Both the position numbers and the translations under genes were made by a program. Shown piece by piece: positions 1-7,709 of a DNA stretch of 45,660 nucleotides; positions within the stretch are counted from its first letter, which is position 1; every line of letters begins with the position of its first letter. This DNA comes from Thermoleophilia bacterium (lineage in GTDB: Bacteria; Actinomycetota; Thermoleophilia; Gaiellales; Gaiellaceae), in the NCBI GenBank assembly GCA_017882615.1, contig JADGPD010000010.1, positions 1 to 45,660 on the forward strand, given 5' to 3'. Below the pieces are notes generated by a model. That model had not been told where the DNA came from. It saw nothing but the letters and a program-made list of their open reading frames with translations, and did no database searches.

Positions 1-84
1 CAGGATGACGATGACGACCAGGAGCTCGATGAGGGTGAATCCCTCTTCTTTCCCGGTCAGACGCTTGCGAATGAGATCTGCCAT
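1..84 (-). CDS. type IV prepilin-like protein, N-terminal part (runs off the window start)
   Basis: Read on the minus strand from the ATG at 84-82, the 28 visible codons give MADLIRKRLTGKEEG followed by FTLIELLVVIVIL. This is a classic prepilin signal: a short basic leader ending in Gly, cleavage expected before Phe, Glu at mature position 5 and a hydrophobic helix. A Shine-Dalgarno AAGGAG lies at 99-94, nine bases from the start. Such proteins are cleaved and N-methylated by PilD-type peptidase and polymerised into pili or pseudopili. The gene diverges from pilT and belongs with the pilus cluster. Whether it is the major pilin or a minor one cannot be told, because the rest lies outside the window. 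Confidence 0.88.
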   Translation of the reverse strand, partial: MADLIRKRLTGKEEGFTLIELLVVIVIL

Positions 85-167
85 TTGTGTTGGCTCCTTA
101 GGGATGCATGCAATGACTTTGACTGTGTAAGCGGATCGGCAGGCCCTTCAGCAGCCAGTAGCCCCAA

Positions 168-1427
168 ATGGGTGAATCTCACCTGCCCATAGCGGGTTAC
201 CCCGAAGAGACTCGGAGTCTGCGCACAGCATTCAAGAAACGCCCAAGGCTTGCCGATACGTCCGCCGTGGCAGTGAACCCGCATCCCTCGGGCCCGTCTA
301 TCGATCGCCTGCTTCAGCACGTCGTGGCGAACGGCGCGTCCGACCTGCACCTGACGGTGGGCTCCAAGCCGACCATCCGTGTTCACGGCACGCTGCATCG
401 AATCGACGAAGAGCCGGTCATGACTCCCGAGATGACGCGGGAGATGTTCTACCGCATCCTCTCGACCGAGCAGCAGAAACATTTGGAGATCAAGCGCCAG
501 CTCGACCTTGCCTACTCGGTGCCTGGGATGGCCCGCTTCCGCGTCAACATCTACTCTCAGCGCGAGAGCCTGGCCGGCGCCTTCCGCCTCATTCCCACCG
601 AGCTCAAGACGCTCGAGGAGCTGGGGCTGCCGTCGCACCTTCATGAGCTGACGAAACGACCTCGCGGGATCATTCTCGTCACGGGGCCGACCGGCTCGGG
701 CAAGTCGACGACGCTCGCGGCGTTTATCGACGAGATCAATCGCACGCGCTACGACCACATCATCACGATCGAGGACCCGATCGAGTTCCTGCACCGGCAC
801 AAGAACTGCATCGTCAACCAGCGCGAGATCGGAGCCGACGCGCTCAGCTTCGGCGACGCTCTGCGCGCCGCCCTGCGTCAGGACCCCGACGTGATCCTCG
901 TCGGCGAGATGCGCGATCAGGAGACGATCGGCATTGCGCTGACCGCGGCCGAGACCGGCCACCTTGTCTTCGCCACGCTGCACACGCAAAGCGCGCCGAG
1001 CACGATCGACCGCATCATTGACGTTTTCCCCGGCGAGCAGCAGGATCAGATTCGTATGCAGCTTGCGCTGTCGCTCGAGGGTGTGATCACGCAGACCCTG
1101 ATGAAGACGGTGGACGAGCAGGGGCGTGTGCCTGCGCTCGAGGTTCTGATTCCCGACGACGCCGTTCGCAACCTCATTCGCCAGGGAAAGATCGAGCAGG
1201 TCTACTCCTTCATGCAGACGGGCGCGAAGCGCGGCATGCAGACGTTGGAGCAGTCGCTCGGCGAGCTGGTCGCGAAGCATTTGATCACGGTCGAGCAGGC
1301 GGTATCGCGCTCGACCCGCCCCGATCAGCTGCTCGGGCAACTTGAGCGCGCCGGGATTCAGACCGGGCAAACGTCCGCGGGCTTCGACGGTGCATCGGGA
1401 TCTGGTCTGCGGGTTGCAGGAAGTTAG
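168..1427 (+). CDS. pilT: PilT, type IV pilus retraction ATPase
   Basis: Hexameric cytoplasmic ATPase that powers pilus retraction. In the 419-residue frame the Walker A GPTGSGKS is at about 173-180, Walker B DVILVGEMRD at 241-250 and the His box ETGHLVFATLHT at 262-273. The PilT-typical AVRNLIRQGK motif follows near 340, which favours PilT over PilB. The family usually begins just before the segment seen here as IDRLLQHVVANGASDLHL, so the first 33-35 codons are doubtful. Their third positions are only about 58% GC, against nearly 90% just downstream. GTG at 267 or 273 is therefore a likelier start than the ATG at 168, although none of these has a good ribosome site. First gene of the pilT-M-N-O-P-C run. 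Confidence 0.9.
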   Translation: MGESHLPIAGYPEETRSLRTAFKKRPRLADTSAVAVNPHPSGPSIDRLLQHVVANGASDLHLTVGSKPTIRVHGTLHRIDEEPVMTPEMTREMFYRILSTEQQKHLEIKRQLDLAYSVPGMARFRVNIYSQRESLAGAFRLIPTELKTLEELGLPSHLHELTKRPRGIILVTGPTGSGKSTTLAAFIDEINRTRYDHIITIEDPIEFLHRHKNCIVNQREIGADALSFGDALRAALRQDPDVILVGEMRDQETIGIALTAAETGHLVFATLHTQSAPSTIDRIIDVFPGEQQDQIRMQLALSLEGVITQTLMKTVDEQGRVPALEVLIPDDAVRNLIRQGKIEQVYSFMQTGAKRGMQTLEQSLGELVAKHLITVEQAVSRSTRPDQLLGQLERAGIQTGQTSAGFDGASGSGLRVAGS

Positions 1428-1451
1428 GTCTCGTTGGAGGAACGTGGAGAG

Positions 1452-3947
1452 ATGACGGGGAGCGAAGGAAGACAAGAGGGCGAGCGCCCACCTGAGCAGA
1501 CGGCTCCTGCGAGCGGTCCTCCGCCCGCCGCTCCGCAACCTCCGCGCCCGCCCGCCGCTCCGCCAGGAGCGCCCGGCGCACCTCCCGTGGCTCCGCCTCC
1601 CCGTCCGACTACGGCACCTCCTGCTGCTCCGAGCGGTCCTCCGCCCGCCGCCGCGCAACCTCCGCGCCCGCCCGCCGCTCCGCCGGTAGTGCCCGGCGCC
1701 CGTCCGGTGGCTCCGCCTCCCGGTCCGCCCGCGGCACCTCCTGCTGCTCCGAGCGGTCCTCCGCCCGCCGCCGCGCAACCTCCGCGTCCGCCCGCGGCTC
1801 CGCCAGGAGCGCCCGGCGCCCGTCCGGTGGCTCCGCCTCCCGGTCCGCCCACGGCACCACCTGCCGCTCCAAGCGGTCCGCCACCCATGGCAGCGCAACC
1901 TCCGCGTCCGCCCGCGGCTCCGCCAGGAGCTCGTCCGGTAGCTCCGCCTCCCGGTCCGCCACCGATGGCTGCACAACCTCCGCGTCCGCCCGCGGCTCCG
2001 CCGGGAGCGCCCGGCGCCCGTCCTGTGGCTCCGCCTCCCGGTCCGCCCGCCGCTCCGCCGGCGGTGCCTGGAGCAGCTCCTGCCCGCCCACCGCTACCGA
2101 CTTCGTCAGCACAGCCGACTCCGCCTACTGGCGGACCGAGCGCCGGAAAGCCGGCCGCTCCGCCTCCGCCGGCCTCCTCGCCTCTGGAAGCGTTGCGCGC
2201 CTCGGTCGCCGGGGATATGCACGCCCAAGAGACGGAGAAGAAGGTTCCCTTCTACAAGCGCGAGATCTCCTTCGGAGGCAAGAAGAAGAAAGCGCGGGCG
2301 TCCAAGCCGATCGAAGCAGCAGCTCCGGCCGTCGTAGGCGCCGAAATCCCACCGACGGGCGCTGAAGCGCCGCCGGCCATTTCGCCTCCGCCGGTCGGGA
2401 TACCGGAGAAGAAGGTTCCTTTCTACAAGCGCGAGATCTCCCTCGGAGGCAAGAAGAAGGCGGCGCCGGCGGCCAAGCCGATCGAGCCGGCCGCGACGCT
2501 CGCGACGCCCGCCGGGATACCGGAGAAGAAGGTTCCCTTCTACAAGCGCGAGATCTCCCTCGGAGGCAAGAAGAAGGCGGCGCCGGCGGCCAAGCCGATC
2601 GAGGCGGCGGCTCCCGTCGTCACAGGCGCCGAAGTACCACCGGCCGGTGCCGAAGCGCCGCCGGCTATCGCGCCCATCGCTGCGCCTCCCGTATTGCCCG
2701 AGAAGAAGGTTCCTTTCTACAAGCGCGAGATCTCCCTCGGAGGCAAGAAGAAGGCGCCGGCAGCCGCGAGCGCCGCGGCCGCCCCGGCCGGCACGCTCGA
2801 CAAGAAGGTTCCCTTCTACAAGCGCGACATGTCGCTCGGGCACAAGGCGGCTTCCGCGTCGGCACCGAAGGGCAGCGCGCTTCGCCAGAAGGCGCTGGTG
2901 GGAGTGAAGATCGGCGCTTCCGGAATCTCGGCGGCGCGCGTCGTACGTAATGGCAAACTCGAGCTGCTCGATCTCGTGCGCGAGCCGTTACAGCGCGGTG
3001 TCGTCGTCGCCGGCGAGGTTCGCGACGCTACAGCTCTCGCCGCGGCGCTTGCTCATCTGTTCAGCGTGAACCATCTGCCGAGGAAAGCGGTCAGGCTCGG
3101 CATCTCGAACAACCGCATCGGCGTTCGCATCATCGAAGTCTCGGGCGTGATGGACGCGAAACAGCTCGAGAATGCGATTCGCTTCCGCGCTCAGGAAGTG
3201 CTTCCGATCGCTCTCGAAGACGCCGTGCTCGACTATCAGCAGCTCGGCGAGGGCGTCAATGCCGACGGCGAGCTCGTTCGCCGCATCCTTCTCGTCGTCG
3301 CCTACCGCGATTTGATCGATCGCTACGTGGTGGCGTTCAAGGAAGCCGGAGTGCGCCTGGTGGGGATCGACCTCGAAGCCTTCGGATTGCTTCGGGCACT
3401 GATTCCGGAGCACCCCGGAGAACGCTCGGATGCCGCCCACGTTGTCGTGTCGATCGGTCACGAGCGATCGACCTTCGCCGTCTCCGACGGGCATATCTGC
3501 GAGTTCACGCGCGTGCTCGAGTGGGGGGGCTCGACCCTCGATGTCGCCATCGCGCGTCAGCTCAACCTCGCACCGTCCGAAGCCGAGCCGGTCAAGCACT
3601 CGCTCACTCTCGACGGTTCTGAGCACCCGCGCCTGCCCGGCGTGACCGAAGAGCAGGTCGCCACGGCCGCCGACATCGTCCGGCGCCAGCTGCAGACCTT
3701 TGCGCGCGAGCTCGTCTCCTCGCTCCAGTACTACCAGAACCAGCCGGATTCGCTGGGTATCGGCGACATCGTGATTACGGGCGGGACATCGCTCCTGCCG
3801 GGTCTGGCCGGAGAACTACAGCGCCTGATCGGAGTGAGCGTGCGGGTAGGCAATCCATTCGAGCGTGTCTTGCCGAGCAAGGGCGTAATCGTCGACGAGA
3901 GCCAGCGCTCCCTAGCGGCTGCGGTCGGCCTGGCTATCGAGGATTGA
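1452..3947 (+). CDS. pilM: PilM-like actin-fold pilus assembly protein with long repetitive N-terminus
   Basis: The C-terminal part (about residues 480-831) is a PilM/actin-like ATPase domain. It starts at KALVGVKIGASG and ends with the phosphate-binding-like ITGGTSLLPGLAGEL segment. PilM is the cytoplasmic ring component that binds the N-terminus of PilN. Here it is preceded by about 240 residues of Pro/Ala/Gly-rich sequence built on a 40-residue (120 bp) repeat. Five copies of a basic motif, KKVPFYKREISLGGKKK, then follow at about residues 262, 319, 358, 417 and 450. Ordinary PilM is roughly 350 residues, so this protein is more than twice that. ATG at 1452 is chosen because GGAGG lies at 1436-1440. 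A TTG at 1434 is in frame but lacks a ribosome site. Confidence 0.85.
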   Translation: MTGSEGRQEGERPPEQTAPASGPPPAAPQPPRPPAAPPGAPGAPPVAPPPRPTTAPPAAPSGPPPAAAQPPRPPAAPPVVPGARPVAPPPGPPAAPPAAPSGPPPAAAQPPRPPAAPPGAPGARPVAPPPGPPTAPPAAPSGPPPMAAQPPRPPAAPPGARPVAPPPGPPPMAAQPPRPPAAPPGAPGARPVAPPPGPPAAPPAVPGAAPARPPLPTSSAQPTPPTGGPSAGKPAAPPPPASSPLEALRASVAGDMHAQETEKKVPFYKREISFGGKKKKARASKPIEAAAPAVVGAEIPPTGAEAPPAISPPPVGIPEKKVPFYKREISLGGKKKAAPAAKPIEPAATLATPAGIPEKKVPFYKREISLGGKKKAAPAAKPIEAAAPVVTGAEVPPAGAEAPPAIAPIAAPPVLPEKKVPFYKREISLGGKKKAPAAASAAAAPAGTLDKKVPFYKRDMSLGHKAASASAPKGSALRQKALVGVKIGASGISAARVVRNGKLELLDLVREPLQRGVVVAGEVRDATALAAALAHLFSVNHLPRKAVRLGISNNRIGVRIIEVSGVMDAKQLENAIRFRAQEVLPIALEDAVLDYQQLGEGVNADGELVRRILLVVAYRDLIDRYVVAFKEAGVRLVGIDLEAFGLLRALIPEHPGERSDAAHVVVSIGHERSTFAVSDGHICEFTRVLEWGGSTLDVAIARQLNLAPSEAEPVKHSLTLDGSEHPRLPGVTEEQVATAADIVRRQLQTFARELVSSLQYYQNQPDSLGIGDIVITGGTSLLPGLAGELQRLIGVSVRVGNPFERVLPSKGVIVDESQRSLAAAVGLAIED
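1501..2100 (+). repeat. 120-bp tandem repeat encoding Pro/Ala-rich segment of PilM
   Basis: The block beginning around 1501 recurs in phase at 1621, 1741 and 1861, for example the shared GAGCGGTCCTCCGCCCGCCG core. A shortened, rearranged unit follows to about 2100. Each unit encodes 40 residues rich in PPAAPP, QPPRPPAAPP and RPVAPPPGPP. Because the period is a multiple of three, copy-number change would keep the pilM frame open. The repeat also produces long meaningless antisense open frames. Confidence 0.85.
2235..2846 (+). repeat. five interspersed copies of a basic KKVPFYKRE motif within pilM
   Basis: The copies encode EKKVPFYKREISFGGKKKK (2235-2291), EKKVPFYKREISLGGKKK (2406-2459, 2523-2576 and 2700-2753) and a divergent DKKVPFYKRDMSLGHK (2799-2846). 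They are separated by variable Ala/Pro-rich linkers with start-to-start spacings of 171, 117, 177 and 99 bp. Conservation of the motif against variable linkers suggests a short binding element rather than plain low complexity. This is inference from the repeat pattern only. Confidence 0.9.
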
Positions 3948-3963
3948 GCTAGGGGATAGATTC

Positions 3964-4578
3964 ATGCGAGCGGTCAACCTTCTACCCAAGGACGCGGAAC
4001 GTGCCAGGCGCACGACTCCCGATCCTGCGCTGCTGATCGGAGTCGCCGGTCTCGCCATCGTGCTCGCGGCGCTCTTCTCCATGTATCTGAGCGCGAGTTC
4101 GAAGGTGCAGAACGAGAAGAATGATCGCGCCGAGAAACAGCAGAACTATCAGGTGTTGACGAAGAACAATCCGCCGCCGAAAGTCCTTCCGGTTCAGCAG
4201 AACCTGGCTTCGGCCGAGAACGAGCGGATAGGCGCGGTCTCGAGCGCTCTCTCCTTCCGCGTTCCCTGGAGCAACATCATTGGTCAGGTCGCTCTCGTCA
4301 TGCCTCCCGGCGCCAAACTGACCACGCTCGCGGCGACGACGCCGGTATCGGCGAACCCGCAGTTCGCAGTAACTGGAGCAGGATCCGCAGGCAAGCTCGA
4401 CATTACCGGCTGGGCATTCTCCCAGGAATCCGTGTTCCTTCTGATAACGCGGTTGAAAATTCTTCCGCCTCTGACGAACGTGACTCTCAACTCGAGCACG
4501 ATTAACGCGGGGGCTTCGCCCGTGACCTTCAACTTCTCCATCTCGGCGCAGATACGCGCACCTGGAGCGACGCCATGA
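3964..4578 (+). CDS. pilN: PilN, type IV pilus inner-membrane alignment protein
   Basis: A 204-residue bitopic protein with a short cytoplasmic N-terminus MRAVNLLPKDAER, one transmembrane helix at about residues 24-44, and an external coiled-coil plus ferredoxin-like domain. The VNLLP motif near the N-terminus is the element that docks into PilM in characterised systems, so it supports both assignments. The start ATG has AGGGG at 3951-3955. The gene overlaps pilO by ATGA, which suggests translational coupling. The family is divergent, so the call rests on length, topology, motif and gene order. Confidence 0.85.
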   Translation: MRAVNLLPKDAERARRTTPDPALLIGVAGLAIVLAALFSMYLSASSKVQNEKNDRAEKQQNYQVLTKNNPPPKVLPVQQNLASAENERIGAVSSALSFRVPWSNIIGQVALVMPPGAKLTTLAATTPVSANPQFAVTGAGSAGKLDITGWAFSQESVFLLITRLKILPPLTNVTLNSSTINAGASPVTFNFSISAQIRAPGATP

Positions 4579-5291
4579 GCCCCGCGCGGAACATAATGAA
4601 CATAAAGAAAACACCTGTCGCGATCAGGCTCGCCGTTGTGCTGGGCGGCCTGATCCTGCTTGCGGCTGCTGGTTACTTCATTCTGATAGCGCCAAAGAAG
4701 AGCGAGGCCAAGTCGCTCACTCAGCAGATCGCGCAACTCGATCAACAGATCAGCGAGCAACAGGCGCAAGCCACGCAGGCTGCGGGGCTATCGAAGATCC
4801 TCGTTGCCGACTTCAACAAGCTTCAGTCGGCGATGCCCGATCAGGCCAAGATGGACGAGATCTACCAACAGCTCGGCGCGCTCGCCAAGGACACCGGTAT
4901 CAGGTTCGACAGTTACTTACCGGGGGTGGTCATCGACTCTACCGCCTATCAGGTGCTACCGGTCACGGTGACCTTCCAGGGCAGCTTCGATCAGCTTTCC
5001 GACTTCCTCTATCGCTTGCAATCGCTGGTACTTGTCGATAACCACAATCTGAGCGCAAAAGGGCGTTTGTTCACTGTCGATCAGGTCTCATTCGCCGAAG
5101 GTGAGAATGGATTCCCCAAAATCGCTGCGACGCTTCAGATCGCCGCCTATACCTTCGGTCATCCTGTTGTGACCGCCGCGAGCTCTGCTGCGTCTACGAC
5201 TTCGACGGACACGACCACGACCTCGACAACGGACACGACCACGACCTCGTCGAGCGAGGGCGCCACGACAACCACGACGGGCGGGGGGTGA
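4575..5291 (+). CDS. pilO: PilO, type IV pilus inner-membrane alignment protein
   Basis: A 238-residue protein with an N-terminal transmembrane helix (about residues 17-38), a Gln-rich coiled coil (about 45-75) and a domain containing the PilO-like QVLPVTVTFQGSFDQLSDFLYRL stretch (here shortened in mention: VTFQGSFDQLSDFL). PilO pairs with PilN to form the platform around the motor. The last 35 residues are almost pure Thr/Ser with Asp and Gly, an unusual tail that would lie outside the membrane. The start overlaps the pilN stop by ATGA. Confidence 0.83.
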   Translation: MSPARNIMNIKKTPVAIRLAVVLGGLILLAAAGYFILIAPKKSEAKSLTQQIAQLDQQISEQQAQATQAAGLSKILVADFNKLQSAMPDQAKMDEIYQQLGALAKDTGIRFDSYLPGVVIDSTAYQVLPVTVTFQGSFDQLSDFLYRLQSLVLVDNHNLSAKGRLFTVDQVSFAEGENGFPKIAATLQIAAYTFGHPVVTAASSAASTTSTDTTTTSTTDTTTTSSSEGATTTTTGGG

Positions 5292-5297
5292 GTTCTG

Positions 5298-6080
5298 ATG
5301 GCTTCAAAGCAACGCGCAGATAAGCAAAAGCAGAAGGAAAAGAAAGAGAAGATCATCCTCGGCGCACTCCTCGGGGTGCTGATCATCGTGGGAGCTCTCG
5401 AGTTACCGAAGATGCTCAAGAGCAGTAGCCCGGGAACCTCGGCGGGCACTACCGCGCAGACGACTTCCACCTCCCCGGGCGTGCCCTCTACCGGCGTGCC
5501 CTCTAGCGGGACGCCTGCTTCTGGTCCGACCTCGGTCGACGCGCTTCCCAATCCGAGCTCCTACGAGCCCGGCGCCGGGCAGCTGAGCGGGTTCAGCCTC
5601 TTCAACGGTCGAGATCCGTTTGGCAGCGCCACCGTAAGTGGATCCACTACGTCGTCATCCACGACTACCAGCAAGACGACGACGTCGCCCAACCCGAAGG
5701 GCGCCTTTGTGGCGGCAAAGATCTCCGTCAACGGTACTTCGCAACCCGTACTGCTGAATGGATCCTTCCCCGCTTCCTCGCCCGCGTTCGTTCTCGATTC
5801 GGTAACAGCGAAGCAGATCAAGATCAGTGTCAACGGCGGATCGTTCGCGAGCGGTCAACCGAAGGTGAAGATCGGGAAGGGCCGGAGCGTAGTGCTAGTG
5901 AACACCGTCGACTCGATGAGATACGTGATCAAGTTCATCTCTCCATTGACCTCGGCGCAAGCGTTGTCGTTGATCAGCACGACGACCTCGGGTGGAACGA
6001 CGACCGGCGCAACGACCGGCGCAACGACCGGCGCGACGACCAGCGCGACGACCAGCACTACGACCGGCACTACTCCGTGA
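5298..6080 (+). CDS. PilP-like bitopic pilus cluster protein with Thr-rich tail
   Basis: A 260-residue protein with a highly basic N-terminus (many Lys/Gln in residues 1-20), one transmembrane helix at about 21-39, a Ser/Thr/Pro linker, and the motif FNGRDPFGS near residue 100. A small beta-rich domain follows (about 135-220). RDPF is common in PilP lipoproteins and the gene sits where pilP would be, but there is no lipobox. The C-terminal 30 residues are a TTGA/TTSA repeat. A PilP-equivalent role for a single-membrane cell is inference, and the sequence match is weak. The gene begins six bases after pilO. Confidence 0.6.
   Translation: MASKQRADKQKQKEKKEKIILGALLGVLIIVGALELPKMLKSSSPGTSAGTTAQTTSTSPGVPSTGVPSSGTPASGPTSVDALPNPSSYEPGAGQLSGFSLFNGRDPFGSATVSGSTTSSSTTTSKTTTSPNPKGAFVAAKISVNGTSQPVLLNGSFPASSPAFVLDSVTAKQIKISVNGGSFASGQPKVKIGKGRSVVLVNTVDSMRYVIKFISPLTSAQALSLISTTTSGGTTTGATTGATTGATTSATTSTTTGTTP
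6000..6071 (+). repeat. 12-bp tandem repeat, six units
   Basis: The unit ACGACCGGCGCA, with small changes, is repeated six times and encodes TTGA TTGA TTGA TTSA TTST TTGT at the C-terminus of the PilP-like protein. The repeat is in frame, so slippage would change only tail length. Confidence 0.9.
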
Positions 6081-6135
6081 CGCGGTCCGCGAGCGATCTT
6101 TAGTGGTTTTCGGATCCTGCCGATAGAGCTAAGCG

Positions 6136-7350
6136 ATGGCTGCCTTTGCATACAGCGCGATCAACGCGCAAGGAGTCGTAAGCATCGGCGAACTGCAGGC
6201 GACCGATCTCGAGCAGGCGCGCGAGCAGCTTCGTCAGAGAGGGTTGCTCGCCGAGCGCCTGGATCGCGTTGGGGAGGCAGGAGGTAGCGCCGCCGCGACA
6301 TCGTCCGGTAAGAAGGTCACGGCGAAGGCCCTGCAGGTGTTTTCGCGCCAGTTCGCGACGCTGATCTCGGCCGGCGTGAGTGTCGTCGCGGCGCTCGTAA
6401 TTCTCGAGGAGCAGACCGAGGACGACAATCTGGCCGTCGTCATCGCCGATGTTCGCTCCAAGGTCGAACGTGGCCTTCTTCTCTCCGAGGCCATGGGCTC
6501 CCATCCGAAGGCTTTCGACACCCTCTACGTGGCGATGGTCGAAGCGGGAGAGGCGGCTGGTGTTCTCGACACGGTGCTCGATCGCGTCGCGATTCAGATC
6601 GAGAAATCGGAGGCGATCAAGCGACGGGTGAAGAGCGCGATGATCTATCCGACCCTCGTCCTCTGCTTCGCCACCCTGGTCTTGATCGGGATGCTGATGT
6701 TCCTCGTCCCGATCTTCGTGAACATGTTCAAGCAAAATGGTGGCCAGCTACCGACACTGACGCAGTACATCGTAACCGCCTCGAATATCGTGCGCAGCTG
6801 GTGGTACGTGATCTTCCCTGTATTCGGAGGGGCGCTCTGGAGCATCGCCCGCTTCAAGAAGACGCAACAAGGGCGAGACCTCTGGGACGCGCTCGTTCTC
6901 AAGCTGCCGATGCGGATAGGCGCCACCGTTCTCAAGGTTTCGATGGCGCGGGTCTCGCGCACGCTTGCGACGCTCATAGCCTCGGGCGTAGACATCATCA
7001 AGGCGATCGACATCACGGCCCACACGTCCGGTAACGCGGTCGTCGAGAAGTCGCTACTGGATGTCGAAGAGAGGGTGCAAGAGGGCATCCCGATCGCTCA
7101 ACCGCTGCTCGAGAGCCCGGTCTTCCCGATCATGATCAGCCAGATGGTCAAGATCGGCGAGGAGACGGGAGAGCTGGAGCTGATGCTTTCTAAGGTCGCC
7201 GACTTCTACGAGGACGAAGTCGATGCGTCCATCTCGTCGCTGACCTCGATCATCGAGCCCGTGATGATGCTTGGCGTCGGCTGCATGGTCGGTGTGATCG
7301 TCATCTCCATGTACCTGCCGATGTTCAAGATGCTGCAGACGATTCACTAG
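6136..7350 (+). CDS. pilC: PilC, type IV pilus inner-membrane platform protein (GspF family)
   Basis: A 404-residue polytopic protein with the duplicated GspF/PilC domain. Copy one starts near residue 67 (VFSRQFATLISAGVS) and copy two near residue 270 (RVSRTLATLIASGVDIIKAI). Three hydrophobic segments lie at about 170-200, 215-235 and 370-395. It is the membrane core on which the PilB/PilT motors act. The short soluble N-terminal domain (MAAFAYSAINAQGVV) is typical. Last gene of the pilus run; no convincing terminator was found after it. The extension ATPase pilB and peptidase pilD are not in the window. Confidence 0.93.
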   Translation: MAAFAYSAINAQGVVSIGELQATDLEQAREQLRQRGLLAERLDRVGEAGGSAAATSSGKKVTAKALQVFSRQFATLISAGVSVVAALVILEEQTEDDNLAVVIADVRSKVERGLLLSEAMGSHPKAFDTLYVAMVEAGEAAGVLDTVLDRVAIQIEKSEAIKRRVKSAMIYPTLVLCFATLVLIGMLMFLVPIFVNMFKQNGGQLPTLTQYIVTASNIVRSWWYVIFPVFGGALWSIARFKKTQQGRDLWDALVLKLPMRIGATVLKVSMARVSRTLATLIASGVDIIKAIDITAHTSGNAVVEKSLLDVEERVQEGIPIAQPLLESPVFPIMISQMVKIGEETGELELMLSKVADFYEDEVDASISSLTSIIEPVMMLGVGCMVGVIVISMYLPMFKMLQTIH

Positions 7351-7441
7351 TCGTCGCCGTCAAACGCCGTATCTCGCGTTCGGCCGGCGCACCGCTCCCG
7401 ACGGTCTCTACATCGATCGGTTTACCGAAAGCGCCGCTGCC

Positions 7442-7469
7442 TTGACCGGGGAACCCCTGCTGCTACGCT
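7442..7469 (+). promoter_or_regulatory. predicted sigma-70-type promoter for the met riboswitch operon
   Basis: TTGACC at 7442-7447 and TACGCT at 7464-7469 are separated by 16 bases. Transcription would begin near 7476, just before the riboswitch P1 stem, which is the expected layout for an S-box leader. Confidence 0.6.
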
Positions 7470-7483
7470 TCAAAGGCCGTTAA

Positions 7484-7602
7484 CCATCACGAGCGATCGA
7501 GGGATCTGGCCCGATGACGTCGCCGCAACCGGAGCTTTGGCTTGACAGGTGCGAACTCCAGCCGCAAGCCGGACCGTCCCGGGCCGAGGAGCGGGAAGAT
7601 GG
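7484..7602 (+). ncRNA. SAM-I type (S-box) riboswitch aptamer
   Basis: The leader contains conserved S-box blocks in order: GAGGGATCTGGCCCGATGAC, then GCCGCAACC, then GGTGCGAACTCC. The outer P1 stem pairs CCATC (7484-7488) with GATGG (7598-7602). The motif senses S-adenosylmethionine and usually turns off methionine genes. It lies 108 bases upstream of metY and is followed by a terminator at 7641-7665. The conserved blocks fit SAM-I better than the SAM-IV form common in actinomycetes, but a SAM-I/IV hybrid cannot be excluded without folding. Confidence 0.88.
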
Positions 7603-7637
7603 AAACGCGGAGCGCCCGCCATACCGGCGGGAGCAAG

Positions 7638-7665
7638 AAGGGCCTCCGGGATAGGAGGCCTTTTT
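7638..7665 (+). terminator. intrinsic terminator of the SAM riboswitch expression platform
   Basis: A perfect seven-base-pair stem GGCCTCC (7641-7647) and GGAGGCC (7654-7660) with a GGGATA loop is followed directly by five T. It lies between aptamer and metY, so it probably stops transcription when SAM is bound. A second small hairpin, CCGCC/GGCGG at about 7616-7630, sits between aptamer and terminator and could belong to the switching structure. Confidence 0.85.
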
Positions 7666-7709
7666 CGTTCCCGGGACAATTTCCAGGTATGGAAGGGAAG
7701 GAGCAACAG

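Noticed and set aside
120-230. Possible c-di-GMP (GEMM) riboswitch ahead of pilT, from the segment CATAGCGGGTTACCCCG
   Set aside because: Only the 3' GGGTTACC resemblance is present; the conserved GCAAA-type core is missing.
57-1976. Long minus-strand open frame of 639 codons opposite pilT and the pilM repeat
   Set aside because: It is a by-product of GC-biased codons and the 120-bp repeat; it has no family features and covers the prepilin start region and the pilT/pilM coding strand.
7542-7709. Upstream extension of the metY frame
   Set aside because: It crosses the SAM aptamer and the intrinsic terminator; the ATG at 7710 has a proper ribosome site and matches the family start.
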